Positions 43,289-55,071 are shown, counted from the first letter of the stretch. The stretch: 64,000 nucleotides of DNA from Phytophthora quininea (GCA_011947345.1 JAAVTG010000220.1:1-64000); one strand, 5' to 3'. A program made the numbers and translations. The notes: generated by a model from the sequence alone, not told the origin.

Positions 43289-43702
43289 ATGGAGAACCCG
43301 GAGAAATATGTGATGGGGAGCAAGACGCTGCTGAACGTGCTGCTGGAGCAGGATCGAGACGCCGTGCCCGACGAGGTGCAGCGGGTGCAGGAGCTGGTGG
43401 AGTGCATGAACAACAACGCCAAGAAGATCGCGGCGGCGCTGGCGGCGAACCGCAAACGCAGCGCCGGAGGAGCAGACGTCACTGCTCAGCTGCTGAAAGA
43501 ACAGATGCAGTACAGTGCGCAGGTAAAATATGACCAAGTAACGCGTGAATGTAGGAAAGATATTTATGATACCTACTGTTGTTGTTGCTATTAGATTGTG
43601 GGGCTGTATGGGCAGCTGAGTAACAAGCTAGCCCCGGGGCGTAGACCACCACACAGTCGTAGCAATTCAATGGGCTACCAGCTTCAGCAATCCAGTATCT
43701 GA
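43289..43702 (+). CDS. Small spliced helical protein (unit B)
   Basis: Exons 43289-43522 and 43595-43702. The four-C run near 43633 keeps the frame open past the unit A stop, adding a basic Ser/Gln tail (SMGYQLQQSSI). The D copy agrees with this version, so the longer 113-residue form is supported by two of three copies. Confidence 0.6.
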
Positions 43703-43820
43703 TTCGGAGTGCCGCAGATTCAGGTGAGCGATATTCTTCTCATATTCCTCATTTTCTGCGGAGAATCCCCCGACATTTGCTGCTACATTTAGCTGCATTC
43801 AATGGAGCGCCGTGACTAAC

Positions 43821-43874
43821 ACTATTTTTGCTGTTTATACTATTTTTGCTGCTTATACTATTTTTGCTACTTAT
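43821..43874. repeat. Three 18-bp tandem repeats (unit B)
   Basis: Same array as in A and D, in the same position before the TM-LRR ATG at 43924. Confidence 0.85.
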
Positions 43875-43923
43875 AGCCTCCTGCCTGTGGAGCAGTCCAC
43901 TTTGAGTTTGCTGGCGAGCGCAA

Positions 43924-45997
43924 ATGAACTCGGAATATGTTGATCTTTCGACGTGGAGCTATGCACTGTGGTGGCTCGTCATTCTTGTTATCCACGTGAT
44001 AACTTGTGGATACAATGCCATCTACACTTACGTGTACTGGGGATTCGAGTCGACTTATCTCTATGCGTGCCTCCAGTACGTCAGAATAGGGATGCCAGCC
44101 CGTGTCATCCCTTTATTGCAGTCGCAAACTTGGTGATGGCAGCACTCCATGGTGGTTGTGTTTTGGTGATGATTGGAGGATCACTCCAATCCCGCAAATT
44201 GACTTTTACTTTATGGTCGGAGAGTTTTGGAGGGAAGACATCACGCGCCGACAGTTTGGGTATTGCCCCGGAAGAAGACAAGTCAGTCGAATATGCTCCA
44301 AGATCTGGGATCGTGAGGGGCTCCTTGGTGTAAACGGAGCGAAATTTCACCACGTCATGGTGGCTCGTAAACTCGTGGAGACCGCGTTTCAGTCGATACA
44401 AGCTTACCGAATGAGTTGGCTTCTTCCGAGAATGACTATCAACCGATTCTACTTGAGTCTTGTTGTTATAAATTGTTGGAGTTTGCTGGTCATTTACTCG
44501 TCACTGTTCAGACGAAGTGAGGCTCAGAGACGCCTCATGTGCATCCTCCTGGACTGCGTGTTGAATCTCACTTCCTGCATAGGGATTCCATTGCTTGTAG
44601 TTTTTAGCTACATGGACGAATACGATTTTGGCATTGCCGGCTTCGAACTATGGAGATGGTACGATGACGAATGGACTGCCCGAATGCTGAACGAGGTTCA
44701 ACTGGTCGTCGTGGTGTCCTGGGCAGACATATTCAGCCGTATTATCTTCTCGCTTGGAGTATTCTATACAACGATGAACGTGAAAGATCTGCTTCGCCGA
44801 CAATCAACAAGGACTCATCCTGTAGGAAGCATAATTACTACAGAAGTGAAATCCAAGAACAATGCGAAGGACCGTGCACAATCAACAGTTGAAAGAAATG
44901 CTAGCGACAGAGGTCTAGCGATGGCAACTACCACCCGAACAATTCTGCGAGCTGGTCACTTCCTTTTCGGTGTCTGGGGAATTGTGGTGCTCGGTCTTCA
45001 CATCCAGGCGTCGTTGCGGCCCCAATTGCCACAGTGCTTGCTGCAGGTGCATCCCTGGGGGATTTCGCAACCAGCCTGCTATCTGGCCGCGCTCGACTGT
45101 CATCGGATCGGCATTTCTGGCAAATTTCATGAAGTGGAAACCAACTGGAATGAGTTCGATCGGTCGACCGTGGTGGCGTTGCTTATTCGCCACTGCCCCG
45201 CCCTCGAGATGCCCGAGTTGTTCAACGACTTTCATAAAGTCGCGACCATCAAGGTGTACAACTCGACCATTGACAACTGGGGGCTTCTGCTGCCGTCACC
45301 AACACAAACCACCCGAAAGCGTTGACCTTGTACTTGGTGCGCGTCAACATGACCGACAGCGTTCTCCCTGCTGGTTTACAGTCGGCAAATTTCCCGCTCG
45401 ACCTGCACGACATCGAGCTTTACGACACCAACCTGCGGGAGCTGCCCGACGACTTGGACTCAAAGTGGAATGTGGGCACCACGATCTACATCGAGAACAG
45501 CCAGCTGACCGCAGTACCGCCCGTGATCGCTCGACTGGAGCCCTATTGGCTGGCGCTGACTGGCAACCCGATCGACGAGCTTCCTCCCGAGATCTTCGAG
45601 GTGCCGAGCATGGTGAACTTGGGGGTGGGCGGCACGAACATCCGAGAGCTGCCGCGAAATGTGACTAGCCTCTCGCCGTCGCTGGGCTCCATCTACGTCA
45701 CGGCCACCAACGTGTCGTTCGTCTGGTCGTGGATCGACCCTCTTGTGGAGAGGAGTTTGGTCGCAGGCACGCCGGCCTTGATCGCCGGCGGATCGACGTA
45801 CTGCGCTGATCTCGACCGGATTGAGAAGGGGAGACCGCTGCGTTCCGCGTGCTGCCGTCCCCGAGTACTCGGTGCTGTTGACAGACGCGTCCGCTACGAA
45901 TCGCGAGACGATTCTGCGCGCGGTCAACTGCGACGTCGAGCTTGAGACGGCGTTATACCCCATCGCTGTCGATGACGCCAATAACGCGATCGTCTAG
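43924..45997 (+). CDS. Six-TM leucine-rich-repeat membrane protein (unit B, divergent membrane half)
   Basis: Same architecture as unit A. The first 42 residues and everything after about 45013 are essentially identical to A and D. In between, the TM half differs by many substitutions (for example RFYLSLVVINCWSLL against RFYLGLLVLNCWSSM) and a shorter loop after TM2. Hydrophobic pattern and WRWYDDEWTARMLNE are conserved. Frame breaks: one A missing at about 44105, another shift near 44290, plus the two G-run lesions shared with A and D (45279-45283, 45828-45831). The G-run at 44976-44979 is full length here, so TM6 reads through (FGVWGIVVLGLHIQ). Confidence 0.65.
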
Positions 45998-46696
45998 GAA
46001 CTTTGGTCTTCTGAACGGCTAGATAAAGGGACCGGAGCCTTGACTTGGTTCATGTGTGAACATTCAAGTGGCCCCACGGCCGAGCCCCGAGCCAACTGCG
46101 ATCGAGACAGCGACACCTGGCAGCCACCATTGTTTAGAGCCAAGCAGGCGAAGGACCCCGCTGCTTGCTCTACGCGCGTTGCCCAACTCTACCCAAAGCA
46201 ACGGATGGCAAGCAATGCCCCGCCGTGCTTGAGCCGTTAGCGCCGCTAGTCCACTCGATCTCCTTCCCCAACGGCGGGGCGGTCCGGAATCCGCGATGTC
46301 GCCATTTTCGCCACGTACGCTCGCTCCGATTTCAACGCGTTTGATTGGTCGAGGTTTTTCAACGTTTCTGATTGGCCGACGCCGTTTGACGCATCCCAAT
46401 GACGCACCGCGCCCATCCCCTCTCAATACGAGTAAAGGTCACTGCATCCAGGTAGAAACCAAGCTCGTACTCTTGCACTATTGCTTTCTCGATGTTGGCT
46501 TCCACACACGTCGCTAAAACCAGGTACCCGTACGCTCACGCGTGACGCGCCTACCTCGCGGTTCAACGTGGTCCACTTTTCCGATCCGTAGTCAAACCGA
46601 GCCTCACTCCGCAAGTTGCCTCGCCTGCCGCACCGCACCGCACCGCGCACGCCTCTAAGCCTCCAAGCCCCCAAGCCCCCTCCCCACCCACCCTCG
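45998..46696. other. Upstream region of aminotransferase copy 2
   Basis: Equivalent to 37106-37800. It has one more CACCG unit before the ATG and two bases fewer near 46534 than A, so the presequence-like leader seen in A is not in frame. Confidence 0.4.
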
Positions 46697-48025
46697 ATGG
46701 CCAAGCAGCACCTCGCCAAAGGCATCGGCCGCATGTCCGACATGGTGATGACCAAGGGCAAGGGCTCCTGGATCTGGACGAGCGACAACCGCAAGCTGCT
46801 CGACTTCACGAGCGGCATCGCCGTGACGAGCGTGGGCCACTCGCACCCCAAGGTGGTGGCCGCCGTGCAGAAGCAGGCCGCCACGCTCGTGCACGCGCAG
46901 GTGAACATCGGCTTCCACCAGCCCATGCTGGATCTGACGGACAAACTGCTGCCGGTGCTGCCCAAGTCGCTCGACTCGCTCTTCTTCGCCTGCAGCGGCT
47001 CGGAGGCCATCGAGAACGCCGTCAAGCTGGCGCGCCACGCCACGGGCAAGAACCGCATCATCGCCTTCCAGGGCGGCTACCACGGCCGCACCATCGGCAC
47101 CATGAGCCTTACCACGAGCAAGACGGTCTACAGCGCCGGCTTCGGGCCGCTCATGCCCGGCGTCACATTCGTGCCGTACCCGTACCACACGCACGGCCCC
47201 ATTTACGACGAGGAAAAGTACGGCCAGTGGTGTCTGGAGCAGCTGCGTCTGGCGCTGCAGCAGCAGTCGGCGCCCAAGGACACGGCCGCCATCCTGATCG
47301 AATCAGTGCTGGGCGAGGGCGGCTACGTGGTTCCGCCCAAGAGTTTCATGAAGGGGCTGCGTGACATCGCCACGGAGAATGACATCCTGCTGATCGCCGA
47401 CGAGGTGCAGTCGGGCTTCGGCCGCACGGGCAGCTATTTTGCCATTGACGGCCACTTTGACGTGCAGCCAGACATCCTGGCCTTCGCCAAGGGCATCGCC
47501 GACGGCTACCCGATCAGCGGCATCGCCAGCCGCAAGGAGCTGACGGACACGCAGCCCGCTGGATCGATGGGCGGCACCTACGCGGGCAACGCCGTGGCGT
47601 GCGCTGCCGCCATCGCGACCCAAGAGGTGATCGCGGAGGAGAACGTGCTGGCGAACACACGCGCTCGCGGCGCGCAGCTGCACGCCGGTCTGGACAAGCT
47701 CAAGACGTCGGGTAAGTACCCGATCCTGAACGTGCGCGGTCTGGGGCTGATGATCGGCATCGAGTTCGACCCCGCCAAGACGCCCAAGGGCACGGCCAAC
47801 AAGATCTCGCAGGCGTGTCTGGACCACGGCATGATGCTGCTGACGACGAGCATCTACGAGACGCTGCGCTTCATGCCGGCGCTGACGGTGTCGGAGGACG
47901 AGTGCGCGCTGGCACTAGAGATCTTCGAGAAGGCTCTGGACGACGTCTTCCAAGTGAGGAGGTGGTGGTGGTGTGAGCTGCGCTGTAGATACCAGGTCTG
48001 TCGCCTTATTTTAATTGTTTGTTGA
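46697..48025 (+). CDS. Class III aminotransferase, GABA-T type (copy 2, altered C-terminus)
   Basis: Uninterrupted from ATG 46697 through all catalytic motifs. Two bases are missing near 47950 (TTCC instead of TTCTCC), so the last two residues and the stop are replaced by a 26-residue Arg/Trp/Cys-rich read-through ending at 48025. The same variant is in the fragment at 29931. One Asn replaces Asp before VRGLG. The enzyme core should be unaffected. Crosses the B/C boundary at 47741. Confidence 0.85.
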   Translation: MAKQHLAKGIGRMSDMVMTKGKGSWIWTSDNRKLLDFTSGIAVTSVGHSHPKVVAAVQKQAATLVHAQVNIGFHQPMLDLTDKLLPVLPKSLDSLFFACSGSEAIENAVKLARHATGKNRIIAFQGGYHGRTIGTMSLTTSKTVYSAGFGPLMPGVTFVPYPYHTHGPIYDEEKYGQWCLEQLRLALQQQSAPKDTAAILIESVLGEGGYVVPPKSFMKGLRDIATENDILLIADEVQSGFGRTGSYFAIDGHFDVQPDILAFAKGIADGYPISGIASRKELTDTQPAGSMGGTYAGNAVACAAAIATQEVIAEENVLANTRARGAQLHAGLDKLKTSGKYPILNVRGLGLMIGIEFDPAKTPKGTANKISQACLDHGMMLLTTSIYETLRFMPALTVSEDECALALEIFEKALDDVFQVRRWWWCELRCRYQVCRLILIVC

Positions 48026-48238
48026 ACGCAACGCAGTTGATCGTCCTATCTGCGTTTGCTGCGTTAGTCGTTGAGTGGCAGTGTCAATGGGATGGAATCA
48101 AACGAGGCTTTACGTTGAAAACGGTGGATTGAGTGATTAGTTATGACGCGCTAGTTAAAAAGAAATCCAAGACGCCACATCTCTGCAGCGTGTTGCAGTC
48201 TTGCTTCCTTGAGCGAGAGCGATTGGTTCGAGGCGCAG

Positions 48239-48580
48239 TTAGCAGTAGAAGAACCCGCCAAACGGGTGCCCGAACATGCAGCTCGAGCCGAAGCGGGGAC
48301 GACCGAACGTGTTCCACCAGTCGATCGGGTAGCCCCAGCCGTAGCGGAAGCCACCGCCGAATGGGAAGCGGAAGCGGTGGCGGAAACCCATCCCAGGGCC
48401 GCCGATGAACTGCTCGTGGGTCGTCGTGCTGGCACCGGGGAGCGGCTCTTGGTCACCGACGATCGTTACTCCGGGTGGGAGCTGTTCCTGAGTCTCGGGA
48501 GCGGCATCTTCGGTAGCGTAGGCGCAGCTCATGACCGCCAGGAGGACCAGCAGAGCAGCAAGAGACGAGCACTTGACCAT
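48239..48580 (-). CDS. Small secreted Gly/Phe/Arg-rich protein (unit C)
   Basis: Intact 113-residue copy, identical in sequence features to unit B. Confidence 0.72.
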   Translation of the reverse strand: MVKCSSLAALLVLLAVMSCAYATEDAAPETQEQLPPGVTIVGDQEPLPGASTTTHEQFIGGPGMGFRHRFRFPFGGGFRYGWGYPIDWWNTFGRPRFGSSCMFGHPFGGFFYC

Positions 48581-48900
48581 GATCACCTGGGATAGACACT
48601 TGGGCGCTAGGGCTCGAAATAAGGAGTGAGTCGAGCAGTACACGGCGGTCATTTGGAGAGCAATGTGCGACAGTCGCATGGACTTCCCCGCTCGTTCTTC
48701 TTTGAAAATGGCTGGTCACATGCCACGCTTCAATTTCGATGCTCTTGTAGAGGGAGGAAACGACGACCACCGATCCACGGCTGCGAATCGTGATTGGTTG
48801 AGGAAGTTGAAGTTGAGAGCGAAAACAATTTCATCAACATTAACGACTGCAGAAGGCTACAAAACATTTACCACGTAGAACACAGAGGCCCGACGCGCGC

Positions 48901-49413
48901 TCACTCGCTGCGCAGCTTGCGGTAGGATCCCTTCTGCGAGGTGGAAGCCCCAGCGGACGCCTGTGCGCCTGCATTGGCCGAGGTCGCAACCGTGTCTGCG
49001 TTGGCCGGGGCTCCACCGCCGATGCCCGCACTGGCACCGCCGTTAACGCCGCCACCAACTCCGGCACTGACGCTGCCGCCGCCAATCACTTTTCCGCCGA
49101 CGCCGCCATTCGCTTGTCCGGTGGCTCCGGCATCGCCGCCAACACCGACCCCCGCCCCACCGCTTACCCCGCCATTGACACCGCCGGCAGCTCCGTGGCC
49201 GTAAAGCCCGGCCCTGCCGCCGACTCGCGCTCCTGCCCCGGCCCCGTAGATACTGGCGCCACCACCGACGCCCTCCTGGACGCCGCCGTGAACAGCCCCG
49301 TAACCGCCGCCATGCAACAGGCCGAAGGTCTCGGCCACCTCTTTCTCAGCGTTGGCCCCGCTTCTTAGTGCCGCGACGACCAGCCATACCGCGAGGATTC
49401 TGTTGCTGAACAT
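48901..49413 (-). CDS. Glycine-rich secreted protein (unit C)
   Basis: Intact 170-residue copy identical to unit B. Its promoter is retained up to about 360 bp before the hAT junction. Confidence 0.72.
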   Translation of the reverse strand: MFSNRILAVWLVVAALRSGANAEKEVAETFGLLHGGGYGAVHGGVQEGVGGGASIYGAGAGARVGGRAGLYGHGAAGGVNGGVSGGAGVGVGGDAGATGQANGGVGGKVIGGGSVSAGVGGGVNGGASAGIGGGAPANADTVATSANAGAQASAGASTSQKGSYRKLRSE

Positions 49414-50090
49414 GGCTGTTTTTGTTGGTTGCGATGCGATGCGGTGTGTTGTGGTGTGGTGTGGTGTGTGCCGCTTGCTCGGTGGAGAGAAGGTTTGGAA
49501 ATGAGCTGAGGTTGGGCTGGTAAATAACAATCCCAGAAGAGGACACTGCCCGCCAAGTAGGGCGGTGAAGACTGTGTTCATGATCGAGCCCATGGGCCCC
49601 TCCTGGGGCAACGTGTCGTGTCGTGCCATGCTGCACGTTGGCAAGGGCTTGATGACCAGTCGCGCTATTCGGACACGCAGGTGGTTGGATTTTGCTGTTA
49701 GGAGAGGAGCTCTTCATGCTCAATGGGCAGCTGTAGAAATCTCCACGTGGGGGCGCATGTGACCGTCGCACCCAAGCCTCGGACGAGCCCGCGGTTACAC
49801 GAACGCGTAACCTGCGATTTTGGGCTCCCCAAGGTTACAGGAGCCCGAACCCGCTGTTTTCCGGGCTCGCCCCGCTTTAGTGCGCGAGCCAGGAGCCCAA
49901 GGAGCCCAAAATGGCTTCGGGTTCGTTCTTGAAGCCATTAGGTCAGCTGCGGGCTCGTTGTGTAGCCATTCGACTAGCCTGTGATTGGCAGAAACTCGCC
50001 GAAGATATTTGCAATCTTAGACCGGCACTGTAATTTATCCTGCGCAGCGCACAAGTCGACCTCTCACAAAGACCTCCACGGTTTCCTGGC

Positions 50091-52437
50091 ATGCAATGCC
50101 CCCACCACTTCTGTCCGTGCTCAACCCCTAGCGCGGTCAAGCAGGCGATCGCAAGCTTCCGGTCGTCTGGCCCGTTCACGGTGATTCCGCCGAGAGAAGC
50201 TGAGACGTCCTACATTTTTAAGTGGGGAGTTCGCGTTCAATTCCAGGACGAGAACGGCGTGCTGACTACAAGATGGGCTTGTCTCGCGGACGAGTCTTGC
50301 AGAACTAGCGGGAGAAACCTGTTCTCGATGTCCAACGGCAAGACGTCAAAGGCAGCGCGCCATTTGAGGGTTGATCACCATCTTCGATCGCCGAAAAGCG
50401 AGGTGGAGCTGACGGGAAAACGTAAACGAGATGCTGAAGTGGAAAAGCTGCGCTCGTCACCACTTTTTACCAGCAACCCTGCTCGTCTTAACTTGCTCCT
50501 GGAAACGCTTCGAATCATCAACCACAATCTGCCCTTGAGGACTGGCGAATACGATGAGTCAAGACTTCTTGAGGCATTAATCGTCAAAGAGGAGATGCGA
50601 ACTGTCGTGAATGCCAAGCGTGTAATGGAGTCCATCATCGAGCTATATCACGCGACGAAAAAGGAGATGCTGGAATATCTGGCCGATAACTGCGAAGCCT
50701 ACCCAAATATCACTCTTGTCGCTGACTTCTGGGCGTGTAAAACGACCGGCGATAAGTACTTGGGAGTGAGGGTGTACCTGGTCGACAAGGAAGGACAGTT
50801 TAACTCGAATCTTCTAGGGACGAAGAAATTTAACCCGGCCTACAGCGATCGTGATGGTGGGATTCGTGCGCCGTTTGAAAGGTGGCTAGCGAAAATGTTA
50901 AGTGACTTTCATTTGGAACCGAAGAACTTCTATGGGGCTGCCAGTGACGCCGGCGGTGACGTCAAGCACATGCTGAAAACGGAGCTCAAACTGAAGTGGG
51001 AATGGTATTTCGCGCATATGCTGCATGCTGCAACAAAGGAGTCTTGCGGTATCGGCGGAAAAAGAGTCAAGCCGCTAATCCGGAAGTGGCCGAGTTAATC
51101 TCCAACATGACACTAGTAATTACCCAGATAAAACTTGTGAGCAAGACAGGGAATCTCTTTGCTGAGTTGTGTAAGGAAAAGACAAAGGGGTGTCAACGAA
51201 GTTGCTGGGATACTCAGCTGCTCGCTTCCTGAGCATAACCAACGCCATGAAACGAGTACTGGATAAATGGCCCGCTATCGTCGAGTGGTACGACGAACGA
51301 AAGCGTCAAGCGCTACGTGATCGGAAGGCGCCGCCCGATTTTCCTCTAGCGAACCATCACGCCGATTTGGTTCAAGTACTCTCGATTTTGATGCCAATTG
51401 CTGATATAAAATTCAAATGCCAAGCTGAGCGTGCTGAACAAGTGGAAGTTCTTATGTCGTTGTACATGACGAGGATCGATGATCTAGAGCCAAAGCGATC
51501 GGTCCGTCACTATTTGTCTACGGACAAAACTCCTGAGTGGATTTTGGACAGCGAACTAACGCCAACAGCGTCGAAAACCCGCGATCTGCTGCGCAACGCT
51601 GTGGACGAGAGGTTTTTCTCTCGGTACTACAAAGACACCAAATTCAAGGAATGCGACTTCGTCCTGGAGATGCTGCTGCTGCTTCACCCGATTTATAAGT
51701 ACTCAACTCGAGAATCCCTCAACACAGTCATTGTGAAGTGTTGCCGGCAACATGGAATGAAAGAAAAACCAATTCATGACAGACTGAAAGAGGTGACAGA
51801 CAAAATCCGCTCGAACCTTCTCGCGCTTTTGAAATCGATTGCAGGACCAATTCATCATGGGCAAGAGCAAACGTCCGTGATACAGGCGAATCTTAGTAGG
51901 CTGGAAACACGGTTTGCCCCACGATTGACGAGACCAGCGCAATCCAACCGCGTCGACCGGCGTGCTGAAGATGAATTAGATCGCTGGATGGACGATTCTG
52001 TTGATGTTCTGCGGAACAGCAACATGACTCCAAAAGAATCGGTTCTCCAGTTTTGGAAGAGAATGGAAGAGGCTGGAGAATACCGGATCATCCCGAAAGC
52101 TGCTCGCGTGATTTTCGCCATACCGTCTTCATCGTGCCAAATTGAACGTGACTTCAGCGTCAGTGGGGAAATGGTATCATCCCAGCGCACCAGCTTGGCC
52201 GGAGACAGCATTGACATGTGTATTTTTCTGAACAGGAATCCCGAATTCGTGAACTTGCTTCAGTGCGAAGAGATTCCGCGAGGCCAGCATGACTCGTTCA
52301 AGCCTAGCGCTGTTGTGCTAGAATTTGATCCAGATGCGTACATGGCCGATCTCAATGCTGACCTTCTGTCGGAGTTTGTTTCAAGCACCACCTTGTCTTG
52401 TGAGTTGGAAGACGAGGAAGAAAAGTCATCCCATTGA
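50091..52437 (+). CDS. hAT transposase (BED finger), two frameshifts
   Basis: Near full-length hAT transposase. The N-terminal BED-type zinc finger has WACLADESC followed by HLRVDHH (C-x4-C...H-x4-H like). The RNase H-like core has TLVADFWACKTTGDKYLGV and ASDAGGDVKHML, as in hAT family blocks around the first and second catalytic Asp. The C-terminal dimerisation domain is IFAIPSSSCQIERDFSVSGE...SQRTSLAGDSIDMCIFLN. Two missing bases break it, an A in the run at 51059-51063 and a G in the run at 51187-51190; with both restored, the three pieces line up without a gap. The exact start is uncertain: an upstream Met or short first exon is possible. Because both lesions are homopolymer losses, the element may be active in reality. 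Confidence 0.82.
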
Positions 52438-52486
52438 CGATCACATTCGTGTCCAGTTCATCATAGTCTTTCATTAAATAATCGCA

Positions 52487-54809
52487 TTACCCACCGGATG
52501 AGCCTGCACCTTTGCGAGTTTTTTTGTTGATACTCCAGAATCGCTGCCCATAACTTGTAGACAACATAGTGTTCAGCATCTCAAACGGTGTCCCTCTCCA
52601 ACACACTTTCTTTACGTAGTGCATGTATCGTCGCTGGAAGCCGAGAAGTCCTTCAGTGCAAATTAACACCGAACGAAAAGAACGTCGCCACCTGCGTGCC
52701 GGTCAGCGTGGTGCCTTGCTCACTACGCTCGCCTTGTACTGGAACGACTTGCTCCACCACATCTTTCACCACTCACCAATGGTGCCACGATGTGCCGGCG
52801 AACGGAGCGTTTGTTCGACCTCTTCATGGCCGCCTTCACAATGATTCTGGTCTGCATTTTCACGATGCCCGAGATGGCAGCCACGCTAACCCCGCGTTAG
52901 GCATCACACTGGAGGCTCTCGAGTGCATCGGCGCCTGCAGAAAAATGTTGGGAGGCTTTTGCGCGAGCCGCATGTACTCACCGACACCATCCATGAGAGC
53001 ATCGAGCAGGTACCCCAGCATTGCTAGGGGCCGATCATCTAGGTAAAAAAACTGGGCAAGACGGAGTTGACCACCATCATATATTAATGCAATACCTTTC
53101 GCGGCCAGTCCTGTGCTCACTTCCTTGAGCCATGTTGGCGTGCAGCCAGCTCCGCCCGCCGCGCAACTTGCTGCTGCTGCTCGGTGACTACATGTTGAAG
53201 ACCCGATACACGCGTTGGGGATCGGTAACGTCGGGAGTGACGTAGCTCCAGACGCTGAACAAATGGGGCATTTGTTTCTGGTGGACGGTCAACATATGAC
53301 CTTGACGGAGGTTGCAGCACTAGCACCACGTTTGCTGAATTTGACACGGTATCGTGCTGCCTGTAGCAGTTCGCCGTAACATCATCAACAGGAAGCTCTG
53401 TTTGCATGAGATCGACGTCACACTCTTGCCAAAAACATCGCCGGACTGGCAACCCACTGCGGACAACCGAAGGCGTGACTGTCGATCCATGTCTGTCGTT
53501 AAAATATGTTTTTCTCCATGCGTCTTGAATACGTTCTTCCAACCGAAGATCTTCGGCACTCATCTTCTCCTCCTCCCCTCGTCATCAGCGCCACAATATT
53601 CGTCGTCGTATTCCAGACTGTGGCAGCGAGAGTGATTCACTCTTGTGTCAAAGTTGCGCATACCATCTTTAATAGCACCAGCGATCGTAGCTGCTGCCGC
53701 TTCAAGACTGCGCTCAAGCGTGGCGTTAATTTGTGCAGCGAAGGTGTTCCGGTCGATGTCGCAGGGAGGTGTTTGGATGTGCTCGTTATCGCATTCACGT
53801 TCTGTCTTCGCGGTTTCGTCAACAGAGTTACTTGGATGCGCGCTCTGGCGGTGTAGCTGTTTCTGGAGAATTGACATCGCATCAGCCTGGCGCTGCACCT
53901 GCAGATTGACCTCTGCCTGCGTGTTCGTCAGAGCACGTTGTACTCTTGCCTCCAATTTGCTCTCACTGTGCGTCACTAGCTCCAATACAAGTTGTCAAAC
54001 ATATTCGCGTACAGGGCCTTCCACACCACTCGAAATACCACGCTGCAATTCCTCGCGAGCACGAGCAAGCTCGACTTCGAGTTTCTTTTAATATCAGCAG
54101 CAGCACTTGCAGACGCCTCTGCTACCAACTTGCCCACTAGCTGAGTTGTATCCTCCCCTGTCGCCGCCTTGTCCGTCATCGCCACGATTTTCTCGTCCAC
54201 CATCTGATGAATGTGAGTGGTGATTGCTTCCAAACTGCTGCTCAACTTGGTCTCAAGCTCGTCAACGCGAGCACTTGCACCATTCGTTTAGGCAGCGATC
54301 GCCATCTGAGACGAACGTGCTTCTTGTTGCACTACCTGCAATGCTTGGGCCAGCTTCTCGTTCACGAACGTTTCAATCTGCGATGACCTCTCACTGTCCA
54401 GCAACTGGAGCCTCTGGAACTGCTCTTGGAGCTCTGTCTGCGTTGCTGTTAAAGCTTCACCAAGGCGTTCGGCAATAAACCGCTGCTGGTTTGTAAGCTG
54501 TTGCACATTTGCCTCGGTTGAAGCTTGAACAGCCATCAAGGCGGCGTTCTGCGCGTCACTTTGTCCTTGCTGTCGATGCTGTAGGAGCGTTTGCTCATCA
54601 GCCAGGGCCTGTGTCTGCGCGATGATGTGTTGGGCAAGATCAACAAGACGAGAATCAGCGCCTGCATTGAACGTCATGGCCGATGGCTGCACGTCGCTGG
54701 GGAGATTGACGATTGCAGATTCTTCTACAGACGCGAGGTCATCGACTTGGACAGCAACGTCGCCGCCTTGGGCCCGTAAGGCTGCAGCCTGTGCTCGAGT
54801 TAGCACCAT
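52487..54809 (-). pseudogene. Coiled-coil accessory frame inside hAT element
   Basis: Starts at 54809 with MVLTRAQAAALRAQGG, then a long Gln/Ala/Glu coiled coil (LQEQFQRLQLLDSERSSQIE). A TAA at 54288 interrupts it in frame, and the helix continues (ASARVDELETKLSSSLEAI). Near 54080 an A-run change moves the coiled coil to another frame (RVQRALTNTQAEVNLQVQRQ), which ends near 53560. Further frames leftwards (53117-53563, 52860-53120, 52487-52669) have protein-like composition, for example LALIYDGGQLRLAQFFYLDD in modified form and YMHYVKKVCWRGTPFEML, but no named domain. The N-terminus resembles retrotransposon gag starts, so it may be a captured or accessory gene. Function unknown. Confidence 0.4.
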
Positions 54810-54963
54810 CTTCTCGGAAGGGGTGAATTTATTCTCTGGCTGCTTAAGATCTCGTTAAATTGCACTTGGAAAATCAGCCAATAAAGAAAAACGCATTTTT
54901 GGGCCAATGATTCCGGCGAATTGCGAACCCGCTCGGGGAGCGCGCCCTTCGCGAGCCCGGCTC

Positions 54964-55000
54964 GTGAGGTTTTTCGGGGAGCCCCAAAACCTCACGAACC
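54964..55000. repeat. Hairpin in hAT subterminal region
   Basis: Arms TCGTGAGGTTTT and AAAACCTCACGA (12 bases each, perfect) flank a GC-rich loop of about 12 bases. Further GGGCTCG and CGGCTCGT repeats continue to the right terminal repeat. Confidence 0.75.
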
Positions 55001-55071
55001 GGGCTCGTAAGGTTTTACGGCTCCCCCAAAACCTCAGGAGCCCGGCTCGTCGCCGGCTCGTCCGAGGCTTG

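Larger units (their letters stand above)
38842..47740 (+). repeat. Segmental duplication unit B (8.9 kb)
   Basis: Head-to-tail with A, period 8899 bp. Nearly identical to A and D except for scattered one- or two-base indels, and for about 44049-45012, where the TM-LRR gene diverges strongly with sharp borders. Confidence 0.9.
47741..49772 (+). repeat. Segmental duplication unit C (truncated, 2.0 kb)
   Basis: Starts at the same phase as A and B and stays nearly identical until 49772, where it is cut exactly at the terminal inverted repeat of the hAT element. The sequence that follows in A and B (AGCCACCGG...) does not reappear on the far side of the element in the same orientation. Confidence 0.9.
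49773..55071. mobile_element. hAT-type DNA transposon, 5.3 kb
   Basis: Bounded by 17-bp perfect terminal inverted repeats, CAAGCCTCGGACGAGCC at 49773-49789 and its complement at 55055-55071. Both ends hold many copies of GAGCCCGG-like motifs and GGTTTTNGGGGAGCCC blocks, typical of subterminal transposase-binding arrays. Inside are a BED-hAT transposase (plus strand) and a coiled-coil reading frame (minus strand). The 8 bases outside the left end (GTCGCACC) and right end (CCTGCGGC) do not match, so the expected 8-bp target duplication is absent. It sits at the junction between truncated unit C and the inverted unit D. Confidence 0.85.
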
